Shown here: piece by piece, positions 1 to 4,663 of the stretch | How positions within the stretch are numbered: the first letter of the stretch is position 1 | Layout of the letters: each line of letters begins with the position of its first letter | Assembly: GCA_903958265.1 (NCBI GenBank) | Contig: CAJBSQ010000232.1 | Span: forward strand, 1-7,768 | Source: an uncultured Planctomycetaceae bacterium | Lineage (GTDB): Bacteria; Planctomycetota; Planctomycetia; Pirellulales; UBA1268 | DNA length: 7,768 nucleotides | Reading direction: 5' to 3' | Made by a program: the position numbers and the translations under genes | The notes under the pieces: generated by a model | Databases searched by the model: none | Told to the model about the DNA's origin: nothing | What the model saw: the letters and a program-made list of their open reading frames with translations, nothing else

Positions 1-249
1 CCGAGGCGCGGCCTCCGCCATCGCCACCACGCACTCGCCGCGATCGCCCCGGGCGACGATCGCCGCGAGGTCGATGCCCCCTGCCGCCGCCACCTCGGCC
101 CGGCTCACGTCGGGATGGACGGCCGGCTCGGCCCCGGTGCCGACGTCGATCAGGAGCGTGCCGTGGCCTTGGGCGCGGATCCGCTCCGCCACGAAGGCGT
201 GTTCGAGGCCCTTCGTGTCGAGCGTGCCGAGGACGGCAATCGTGGCCAT
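1..249 (-). CDS. Tm-1-like ATP-binding (UPF0261) protein, N-terminal part, cut by window edge
   Basis: Eighty-three codons run from an ATG at 249 off the left edge, so only the N-terminus is present; the family is usually about 400 residues. The start reads MATIAVLGTLDTKGLEHAF, the signature opening of the Tm-1-like/UPF0261 family, followed by LLIDVGTG at about residues 37-44 and a GGIDLAAIVARGDRGE stretch where the family carries nucleotide-contact loops. In plant Tm-1 this domain binds ATP and is joined to a TIM-barrel domain; the bacterial substrate is not established. A GGAGCG ribosome site lies about 8 nt before the ATG. The gene follows the TIM-barrel gene by 18 nt on the same strand, so the two are very probably cotranscribed. 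Family assignment is firm; cellular role is unknown. Confidence 0.85.
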   Translation of the reverse strand, partial: MATIAVLGTLDTKGLEHAFVAERIRAQGHGTLLIDVGTGAEPAVHPDVSRAEVAAAGGIDLAAIVARGDRGECVVAMAEAAPR

Positions 250-267
250 GCGTCGCGCTCCGGCAGG

Positions 268-1137
268 TTAGGTCCGCTTGCCGAGCGGGATGTTCTTGAA
301 CTGGCGAGTGAGTTCCGGAAGCGACCGCTCGAAGGCCAGCCGCTCCAGGCTCGACGCCCCGACAAACCCGACGACGTCGGTGTGCTGGTTGATGTAGGCG
401 GCGTCCTCCGGCGTGCAGATCGGGCCGCCGTGTGACAGGCAGATCACATCGCCCCGCTCATCAAGCGCCGCCCGGGCGATCGCCTGCACGCGGACCGCCG
501 CCTCGTCGAGCGTGCAGGTCGCGTTTGTCACGCCGATCGAGCCACCGACCGTCGTCCCCACGTGGGCGATGACCACATCGGCCCCGGCCCGCGTCATCTC
601 CCGGGCTTCGTCGGGAGTGGCCACGTAGACGATCGTGAAGAGATCCATCCGCCGGGAGAGGTCGATCATCTCGACCTCCTTGGCGAAGCTCATTCCGGTC
701 TCTTCGAGAATCCGACGGAACTGACCATCGACGATACAGTGCGTGGGGAAGTTGTTCACGCCCGAGAAGCCCATCTCCTTGACTCGCCCGAGCCAGTGCC
801 ACATCCGGCGTCTGGGGTCGGAACCATGGACACCGCAGATGACCGGCACCTCCTCGACGACGGGGAGCACCTCGAACTCCCCGATCTCCATCGCCACGGC
901 GTTGGCGTCGCCGTAGGCCATGAGGCCGGCCGTCGAGCCGTGGCCCGCCATCCGGAATCGGCCGGAGTTGTAGATGATGATCAGATCGACTCCCCCCTTC
1001 TCCAGGAACTTCGCGCTGATCCCGGTACCGGCGCCTGCGGCGATGATCGGCCTGCCGGCCTGCAGCGTGGATTGCAGCCGAGCGAGAACCTCGGCCCGGG
1101 TGTAGGGGTTGCCTCGACCAGTCCAGGGATTTGGCAT
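268..1137 (-). CDS. Phosphoenolpyruvate hydrolase family TIM-barrel protein
   Basis: A 289-residue protein recognisable along its whole length as the TIM-barrel family annotated as phosphoenolpyruvate hydrolase-like, the same domain as the C-terminal half of plant Tm-1. Visible motifs are GAGTGISAKFLEKGGVD at residues 35-51, GRFRMAGHGSTAGLMAYGDAN around 59-79, CGVHGSDP at 101-108, GFSGVNNFPT at 123-132, AHVGTTVGGSIG at 191-202 and CLSHGGPI at 233-240. Gly-rich loops at strand ends and conserved His and Asp residues suit a barrel binding a phosphorylated or acidic substrate, but the reaction is not proven for this group. There is no signal peptide, so it is probably cytoplasmic. A GAGGA ribosome site precedes the ATG by about 8 nt. 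It is the first gene of a pair with the Tm-1-like gene downstream. Length is normal and no defects were seen. Confidence 0.9.
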   Translation of the reverse strand: MPNPWTGRGNPYTRAEVLARLQSTLQAGRPIIAAGAGTGISAKFLEKGGVDLIIIYNSGRFRMAGHGSTAGLMAYGDANAVAMEIGEFEVLPVVEEVPVICGVHGSDPRRRMWHWLGRVKEMGFSGVNNFPTHCIVDGQFRRILEETGMSFAKEVEMIDLSRRMDLFTIVYVATPDEAREMTRAGADVVIAHVGTTVGGSIGVTNATCTLDEAAVRVQAIARAALDERGDVICLSHGGPICTPEDAAYINQHTDVVGFVGASSLERLAFERSLPELTRQFKNIPLGKRT

Positions 1138-1150
1138 CGTGCGTCCTCGA

Positions 1151-1176
1151 GGTGGGATTCTCGCGTCACTCCCACC
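1151..1176. promoter_or_regulatory. Perfect inverted repeat in the leader of the TIM-barrel gene
   Basis: GGTGGGA (1151-1157) and TCCCACC (1170-1176) form a perfect 7-bp inverted repeat with a 12-nt spacer. It lies between a candidate -10 box and the ribosome site of the gene starting at 1137, so it could be a repressor site or an mRNA hairpin just upstream of the ribosome site. The repeat is seen directly; the role is inferred. Confidence 0.35.
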
Positions 1177-1185
1177 GTTGTATCA
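1177..1185 (-). promoter_or_regulatory. Possible extended -10 element for the TIM-barrel/Tm-1 pair
   Basis: On the minus strand this reads TGATACAAC, a TGn extension plus TACAAC (four of six matches to TATAAT). It would start transcription near 1170, about 33 nt before the ATG at 1137. No convincing -35 box lies at the right distance, so this is a weak call. Confidence 0.2.
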
Positions 1186-1265
1186 CCGAGATTCCGGTTC
1201 TGTGATGGAGCCTAAACCGGGTGTGGCCGCTCCACCATGATTGAAATCCACATCGAGCGTGCGCG

Positions 1266-1296
1266 AAAAAGCACCGTCGCGGGCGGATGCCGGCGC
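1266..1296 (-). terminator. Intrinsic terminator of the DUF1559-lipoprotein operon
   Basis: Read on the minus strand, GCGCCG (1296-1291) pairs with CGGTGC (1276-1271) through one G-U wobble, closing a 14-nt loop that can fold further (GGC with GCC). It is followed at once by five T residues (1270-1266). The stem starts at the last base of the lipoprotein stop codon, a natural place for operon termination. Confidence 0.55.
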
Positions 1297-1706
1297 TACT
1301 CGGCTTCCGCCGTGGAAAGATCGAATGAGACGCTGCTCGACCACCACCCGTTCACGTCCGCTTCGACCTTCGAGTCGGCGTTGTAGCGGGAAGGGATGTA
1401 CTGTTCCTGGGGAAGCATGCCCGGCGTGAGTTCCACCCCGCCCGGCTGAGGCCGGGTCGCGACGATCTCGACCCGGTATCGCCCCCGCTGGGTACGGACG
1501 CGGAACCGGCCGGCAACGATCGGCCCGCCCTGGGGGGCGGTTTTTCCGTCCAGTGGATGAAAGGAGATCGCGCCGGTCGCGACGGGCTGGCCATCGCAGC
1601 GAACGCGGCCCGTGCTCGTGATGAGGCCATTGCCAGAGCAGCCGGCGACCATCAGGGCGAGCACCCCCCACAGCCGCACGCCTCCCACGAGACTAGTCGA
1701 GGCCAT
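1296..1706 (-). CDS. Small lipoprotein with transthyretin/carboxypeptidase-regulatory-like fold
   Basis: A 136-residue protein. Residues 12-22 are hydrophobic and end in a lipobox, V-A-G-C, with Cys23 as the predicted lipidated residue, so it should be exported and membrane anchored. The remainder (GRVRCDGQPVATGAISFHP at about 33-51, then GRFRVRTQRGRYRVEIVA) is the beta-sandwich pattern of planctomycete carboxypeptidase-regulatory-like or transthyretin-like small lipoproteins. These often sit beside DUF1559 genes and have no known function. The start overlaps the end of the DUF1559 gene by 14 bp, indicating translational coupling in one transcript, and a terminator follows directly. The AraC-type operator upstream of the DUF1559 gene probably controls both. 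Lipoprotein and family calls are fairly sure; no activity can be assigned. Confidence 0.8.
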   Translation of the reverse strand: MASTSLVGGVRLWGVLALMVAGCSGNGLITSTGRVRCDGQPVATGAISFHPLDGKTAPQGGPIVAGRFRVRTQRGRYRVEIVATRPQPGGVELTPGMLPQEQYIPSRYNADSKVEADVNGWWSSSVSFDLSTAEAE

Positions 1707-2694
1707 GCGCGTCTTCGGCTCCGTTCCGACTGCCCGCCGCCTGCCACACGGCCACGTCCACCTGATCGCTCACGAATCGAACGGCTCCGTCTGCCAGCAC
1801 GACGTTCACGCCAGTGGGGTGGTAGCTGCGGGCCGCGATCACGTGATTGGCGCCGCTCCCCCCCACGCACGGCGCCCGGTACAGCACGTTGGTGCAGTAC
1901 GGCAGTCGATCGGAGACGGTCGTGTTGGGCGGGTAGAGCGTGCTGAAGCTGCAGCCCCCGTGAAGGTTGTTGTGGTAACGCCCCCGGATGTCGATGGAGG
2001 CGAGGCCGCCGCCGAGGGCCTCGGGGATGAGCATGATCTCGCTGGCGGCGAGCGTCTTCGAGAGACCGTCGGTGAGATCCTTGAGCTTCACCTTCGACAG
2101 TGGAAACGACACGCCATCGAGTTGGGCCGAGTTCTCGGCCGTCGTGCCGAACGACTTGCTGCCCGCGCAGAGCAGGTAGTTGCCGTGGAATCCCTGGTCG
2201 TTGGTCGACCCCGGGCCGTCCTGGCTGTTGAGTTTCGGACTCGTCGCATCCGAGGCGCACAGAAAGCCGGGAACTGCCGTCGTCTTGCCGGGTAGGGCGA
2301 CGTAGGAGAGCGTCGATCCGTCGCTTGGACTGCTCTGCCACTTCGAGCTCTGGTAGTGCGCCCATTGCAGGTCGTAGAGGGCCGACTCACCCGCGAAACC
2401 GAGGACGTAGACGAACCATGACCACCGCTTGTTGCCGTACGCGATGCCGTTGACGGTCGGTCCGGTATTGTCGAGCGCGGTCTGCGCCCCCATGGGAAAC
2501 ACCTGCTTGGCGCTCACCTGATTCTGGAGGGCGAGCCCGAGCTGTCTGAGGTTGTTCGCACAGCTTGTTCTGCGGGCCGACTCCCGGGCCGACTGCACCG
2601 CCGGCAGCAGGAGCCCGATGAGCACCGCGATGATGGCGATCACGGCAAGGAGTTCGACGAGCGTGAACCCGCCGCGGCGAAATGATGACCTCAT
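1693..2694 (-). CDS. DUF1559 prepilin-type pseudopilin-like protein
   Basis: A 333-residue protein from the chosen ATG at 2694. It opens with MRSSFRRGG followed by FTLVELLAVIAIIAVLIG, a type IV prepilin signal: cleavage is expected between Gly9 and Phe10, with Glu at +5 of the mature protein, then a hydrophobic helix and AVQSARESARR. The CANNLRQLGLALQN stretch and the C-terminal SYHPTGVNVVLADGAVRF are hallmarks of DUF1559, a family present in tens to hundreds of copies per planctomycete genome and of unknown function, probably exported through a type II/IV pilus-like route. An in-frame ATG at 2727 would add 11 residues, but it lies at or before the predicted transcription start, so 2694 is preferred; neither start has a strong ribosome site. 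The gene overlaps the lipoprotein gene by 14 bp and diverges from an AraC regulator, its likely controller. Confidence 0.9.
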   Translation of the reverse strand: MRSSFRRGGFTLVELLAVIAIIAVLIGLLLPAVQSARESARRTSCANNLRQLGLALQNQVSAKQVFPMGAQTALDNTGPTVNGIAYGNKRWSWFVYVLGFAGESALYDLQWAHYQSSKWQSSPSDGSTLSYVALPGKTTAVPGFLCASDATSPKLNSQDGPGSTNDQGFHGNYLLCAGSKSFGTTAENSAQLDGVSFPLSKVKLKDLTDGLSKTLAASEIMLIPEALGGGLASIDIRGRYHNNLHGGCSFSTLYPPNTTVSDRLPYCTNVLYRAPCVGGSGANHVIAARSYHPTGVNVVLADGAVRFVSDQVDVAVWQAAGSRNGAEDAHGLD

Positions 2695-2729
2695 GAGTTC
2701 TACGAAAGCCCCTCGCCCGGTGACCATTC

Positions 2730-2759
2730 ATCGTAGTTGCACCTCTCGGCGTGAGTCCA
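2730..2759 (-). promoter_or_regulatory. Predicted promoter of the DUF1559-lipoprotein operon
   Basis: On the minus strand, TGGACT (2759-2754) resembles a -35 box and TACGAT (2735-2730) a -10 box, each four of six to consensus, separated by 18 nt. Transcription would begin near 2723 and leave a leader of about 28 nt to the ATG at 2694. The -35 directly abuts the repeat pair at 2760-2797, as expected of a promoter activated by an AraC-type protein. Moderate to weak evidence. Confidence 0.4.
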
Positions 2760-2797
2760 TGACCAAAATCCGCCCGCTGCTGACCGAAATCCCACCG
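2760..2797. promoter_or_regulatory. Tandem direct repeats, probable AraC-type operator
   Basis: Two 17-bp direct repeats, at 2760-2776 and 2781-2797, match at 14 of 17 positions. The shared core is TGACC(A/G)AAATCC, followed after two variable bases by CCG. The period is exactly 21 bp, two turns of the helix, with a 4-bp gap. AraC-family proteins carry two helix-turn-helix motifs per subunit and bind tandem 17-bp half-sites with this spacing. The pair lies between an AraC-family gene and the divergent DUF1559 operon, beside the predicted -35 of that operon. The repeats are seen directly; binding is inferred. Confidence 0.6.
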
Positions 2798-2801
2798 TTC
2801 C

Positions 2802-2820
2802 CGCCGGCATCTCGCCGGCG
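2802..2820. repeat. Perfect 7-bp hairpin in the divergent intergenic region
   Basis: CGCCGGC (2802-2808) and GCCGGCG (2814-2820) pair around the 5-nt loop ATCTC. It lies 49 bp before the AraC start and 4 bp beyond the operator-like repeats. It could be a structured leader of the AraC mRNA, a second protein site or a roadblock between the two divergent promoters. Confidence 0.4.
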
Positions 2821-2869
2821 CCCCACGTGGCTCGATGGCTCCGCGTAGACTGGGCGACCGGAGTGACCG

Positions 2870-3703
2870 ATGAGCGAGATCCACCTCGACCTGACGGAGA
2901 CCACGGCTGACGGGCCGGGGAGCCGGCTGTGGTCGTTGGCCCGCGACGACTTTCCCGAGCTCGGGGTACACAGGATCAAGCGACTTGGCCTCACCGATGC
3001 GGCGTTGCCGTACCGCCGAGTACGGGTTCGGCCGACCGGCAGTTTCGTGATGGTGTGCTACGAGGGTCGCGGCCAGGTGCTGCTCGACGGCCGGTGGCAG
3101 TCGAGCCGCGCGGGGGTCGCGTGCCTGGCACCACCACGGGTGCTCAATGCATTCCACGCGATGCAGGGATCGCGGTGGCGCTTCGCCTGGATTCGCTACG
3201 ACGAGCCCGAGCACGTCCGTCCGCTCGTCTCTGCGGCGTCGCCTGTGCGCGTGCGGTGCGATGCGGAATCGCTCTGGAGAATCGTGTCTGGCCTGCGGGT
3301 CCAGTGGGAGGGTGCCCGTGATCCACGGCTCCTTCACCACTGGATCGAACTGGCCCACGGCGAGGCGAAGCGGATCGCGCAACCTTGGCAGGTGGACGAA
3401 CGGCTGTGGGCCGTGTGGGAGGAGGTGGCCCGCGATCTCACCACCGACTGGACGCTCGACACGCTGTCGAAGCGTTTTTCCACGAGCAAGGAGCAGTTCC
3501 GCCGCGTCTGCCTCCGGGAACTGGGCCGCAGCCCCATGCAGCATCTCGCGTCGTTACGGATCGAGCGCGCCCAGCACCTGCTCGCGAGCACGGACGACAA
3601 GGTGGAGTCGATCGCGCGGCAGGTGGGATTCGAAGACGCTTCCGTGTTCTCACGGGCCTTCAAGCGCTGGGTCGGCCGGAGCCCGAAGAGCTACAGGGAG
3701 TGA
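2870..3703 (+). CDS. AraC-family transcriptional regulator
   Basis: A 277-residue protein. Residues about 45-160 form an N-terminal beta-rich sensing domain of the AraC-binding cupin type, with FVMVCYEGRGQVLLDGRW in the barrel region. Residues about 180-277 are a complete AraC DNA-binding domain: a first helix-turn-helix around WTLDTLSKRFSTSKEQFRR, the linker helix SLRIERAQHLL, and a second around VESIARQVGFEDASVFSRAF, ending in the conserved RWVGRSPKSYR. There is no signal peptide or transmembrane segment, so it is cytoplasmic. GGAG lies 6 nt before the ATG. The ligand cannot be read from sequence; related planctomycete proteins are often labelled xylose-operon regulators, but no sugar genes occur here. 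It diverges from the DUF1559-lipoprotein operon, and the gap holds direct repeats of the right size and spacing to be its operator, suggesting local control and autoregulation. Confidence 0.92.
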   Translation: MSEIHLDLTETTADGPGSRLWSLARDDFPELGVHRIKRLGLTDAALPYRRVRVRPTGSFVMVCYEGRGQVLLDGRWQSSRAGVACLAPPRVLNAFHAMQGSRWRFAWIRYDEPEHVRPLVSAASPVRVRCDAESLWRIVSGLRVQWEGARDPRLLHHWIELAHGEAKRIAQPWQVDERLWAVWEEVARDLTTDWTLDTLSKRFSTSKEQFRRVCLRELGRSPMQHLASLRIERAQHLLASTDDKVESIARQVGFEDASVFSRAFKRWVGRSPKSYRE

Positions 3704-3715
3704 TGCTCCCCCTTT

Positions 3716-3742
3716 CGCCAGCGTGTTTGGGTCACGCCGGTG
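3716..3742 (+). terminator. Hairpin after the AraC gene, possible terminator
   Basis: CGCCAGCGTG pairs with CACGCCGGTG around the loop TTTGGGT, giving ten stem positions with one A-C mismatch and one G-T wobble. It begins 13 nt past the AraC stop codon. No T-run follows, so it is only a weak intrinsic terminator candidate; it may instead stabilise the transcript end. Confidence 0.3.
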
Positions 3743-3918
3743 GTGCGTGGCAGGCCTGCGGAAACGTGGCGGAAACTCACTGACGGCCGTTGTCTTACCG
3801 TTTCATGGCGTAGGGCCAGGAGTCGCTGACGCGGCCATCGGGCGGCTGTGGCAGGCTGCACACCTCCCCCCGGGGGCTTGGCCTGCGGCTGGTTCAAGAT
3901 AGATACATACGTTCATGT
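3743..3918. other. Gene-free stretch with short repeats
   Basis: No convincing gene was found between the AraC gene and the toxin-like gene. The stretch holds a 10-bp palindrome GCAGGCCTGC (3750-3759) and GCGGAAAC twice with an 11-bp period (3758-3765 and 3769-3776). GTGGCAGGC occurs twice (3747-3755 and 3848-3856), and GCAGGC (3851-3856) faces GCCTGC (3881-3886) around a C-run/G-run. Frames crossing it give no recognisable protein. It may be decayed sequence at the edge of the toxin-antitoxin insertion. Confidence 0.3.
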
Positions 3919-3954
3919 TTGCGAGCCGCCCCGGCATGGAATTAAAATACCATG
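3919..3954 (+). promoter_or_regulatory. Predicted promoter and overlapping palindrome of the toxin-antitoxin pair
   Basis: TTGCGA (3919-3924) and TAAAAT (3943-3948), four and five of six to consensus with an 18-nt spacer, sit in a local AT-rich stretch. CATGG (3935-3939) and CCATG (3950-3954) form an inverted repeat around the -10 box, a plausible site for autorepression by the XRE protein. Transcription would begin within a few bases of the ATG at 3952, implying a leaderless or nearly leaderless message, which agrees with the lack of a ribosome site there. Confidence 0.35.
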
Positions 3955-4206
3955 GCACCGTTGAGGATCCTCTGGGATCTCGAGGATGATCCTGACGGCA
4001 ATGTCCAACACCTCGCGGATCACGGCGTGTCGCGAGAAGAGTTCGAAGAGATCATTTTTCATCCGCACGCGTTTGATCGCAGTCGGTCAACCGGCCGACA
4101 CATCGCAATCGGAGAGACGTCGACGGGTCGCACGCTGATCGTCATTTTCGATGAACTTGACGACAGCACGATCTACCCCATCACCGCCTACGAACTCGAG
4201 GAGTGA
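3952..4206 (+). CDS. BrnT-like small toxin-family protein
   Basis: An 84-residue acidic protein. The pattern ILWDLEDDPDGNVQHLADHGVS (residues 6-27), then EEFEEII, then TGRHIAIGETSTGRTLIVIF (47-66) and a closing IYPITAYE (74-81), follows the BrnT/DUF4258-like RelE-type fold: a W-D start, an N-x-x-H-x-x-x-HGVS helix, a central beta sheet and a final strand. BrnT proteins are ribonuclease toxins. Here the usual basic SAR(K/R) ending is replaced by TAYELEE, so ribonuclease activity is uncertain. The gene ends one base before an XRE-type gene, the order toxin then antitoxin seen in brnTA and higBA operons. No ribosome site precedes the ATG at 3952; a TTG at 3961 is an alternative start that keeps the conserved core. 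Toxin function is inferred. Confidence 0.65.
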   Translation: MAPLRILWDLEDDPDGNVQHLADHGVSREEFEEIIFHPHAFDRSRSTGRHIAIGETSTGRTLIVIFDELDDSTIYPITAYELEE

Positions 4207-4207
4207 C

Positions 4208-4582
4208 ATGCCCCGGAAAATCATCCGCGTGCAGCGACAGACGCGACTTTCAGCGACCGAAGCGCAGGCACTCAACGACGTGCGGAATCGAATCGCCGAC
4301 GAGTTACCGAGCATCAAGGCCCGTGCCCGGGCCCTCCTGGCCGAGACGCGGGCGGTGGGCAAGGTTTGCTCGGCGCTTCGGGCGGCCCGCGAGGCACGGG
4401 GTTTCACGCTGGGTGACATCGAACGAATCACGGGCATCGATCGGTCGGCGCTCTCCAAGCTGGAACGCGGTGAACGCCCGAACGTGACCTTTGAGACGCT
4501 GGGGCGATACGCGGCCGCCCTCGGCAAGCGGCTGCGGGTGGAACTGGAAGGGAAAATCGGGGACGGGAGCGATCTTCCGTAG
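4208..4582 (+). CDS. XRE-family helix-turn-helix protein, probable antitoxin
   Basis: A 124-residue protein. Residues 1-50 are basic and helical, and residues about 53-110 form an HTH_3/XRE domain: VCSALRAAREARGFTLGDIERITGIDRSALSKLERGERP, then the FETLGRYAAALGKRL helix. This is the expected DNA-binding part of an antitoxin that neutralises the upstream BrnT-like protein and represses the shared promoter. The ATG at 4208 is one base past the upstream stop, with GAGGAG about 7 nt ahead of it inside the upstream gene's end, so the pair should be translationally coupled. An in-frame ATG at 4151 would overlap the upstream gene by 56 bp and is less likely. The last residues, from Gly115, are encoded by the left arm of an inverted-repeat element, so the C-terminus looks recently altered. 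Classical BrnA antitoxins are ribbon-helix-helix, so the pairing is a variant. Confidence 0.8.
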   Translation: MPRKIIRVQRQTRLSATEAQALNDVRNRIADELPSIKARARALLAETRAVGKVCSALRAAREARGFTLGDIERITGIDRSALSKLERGERPNVTFETLGRYAAALGKRLRVELEGKIGDGSDLP

Positions 4583-4659
4583 CCGAAGGCAGCACCGCCC
4601 TTGCCGAACGAAACCGGCGAGGGCACGTCCCATAAATCGCTCCCGTCCCCGGTTTCCCC
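4550..4659. repeat. 110-bp inverted-repeat element between convergent genes (MITE- or REP-like)
   Basis: A left arm at 4550-4573 and a right arm at 4636-4659 are reverse complements over 24 nt with two mismatches, including a perfect 16-nt core CGGGGACGGGAGCGAT (4558-4573 and 4636-4651). The 62-nt interior carries another hairpin. The left arm starts exactly at codon 115 of the XRE gene and encodes GKIGDGSD, with the stop seven bases further on. The right arm ends 4 nt before the cytochrome stop codon. Such structure suggests a non-autonomous mobile or REP-like repeat that also ends transcription from both sides. Copy number elsewhere cannot be seen here. Confidence 0.65.
4597..4624. terminator. 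Inner hairpin of the inverted-repeat element
   Basis: GCCCTTGCCG (4597-4606) pairs with CGGCGAGGGC (4615-4624) through one wobble around the loop AACGAAAC. Nested inside the long arms, it gives a cruciform or two-tier stem in RNA from either strand. There is no T-run, so a terminator role for the two convergent genes is plausible but unproven. Confidence 0.4.
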
Positions 4660-4663
4660 GCAG

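Noticed and set aside
562..1215. A 217-codon plus-strand open frame opposite the TIM-barrel gene
   Set aside because: It is antisense to a well-conserved gene and has no recognisable domain.
1612..2295. A 227-codon plus-strand open frame opposite the DUF1559 gene
   Set aside because: It overlaps the conserved DUF1559 body on the other strand and its composition is typical of antisense high-GC frames.
2695..2727. Longer start (ATG at 2727) for the DUF1559 gene
   Set aside because: It would lie at or before the predicted transcription start and adds 11 residues before a prepilin signal that is already complete from 2694. Not excluded, only less likely.
2387..3544. A 385-codon minus-strand open frame across the AraC gene and the start of the DUF1559 gene
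   Set aside because: It runs antisense through the complete AraC regulator and out of frame through the pseudopilin signal; low-complexity Arg/Pro/Ala composition marks it as a shadow.
4151..4207. Longer start (ATG at 4151) for the XRE gene
   Set aside because: It would overlap the upstream coding region by 56 bp; the ATG at 4208 has GAGGAG at ideal distance and one-base spacing to the upstream stop.
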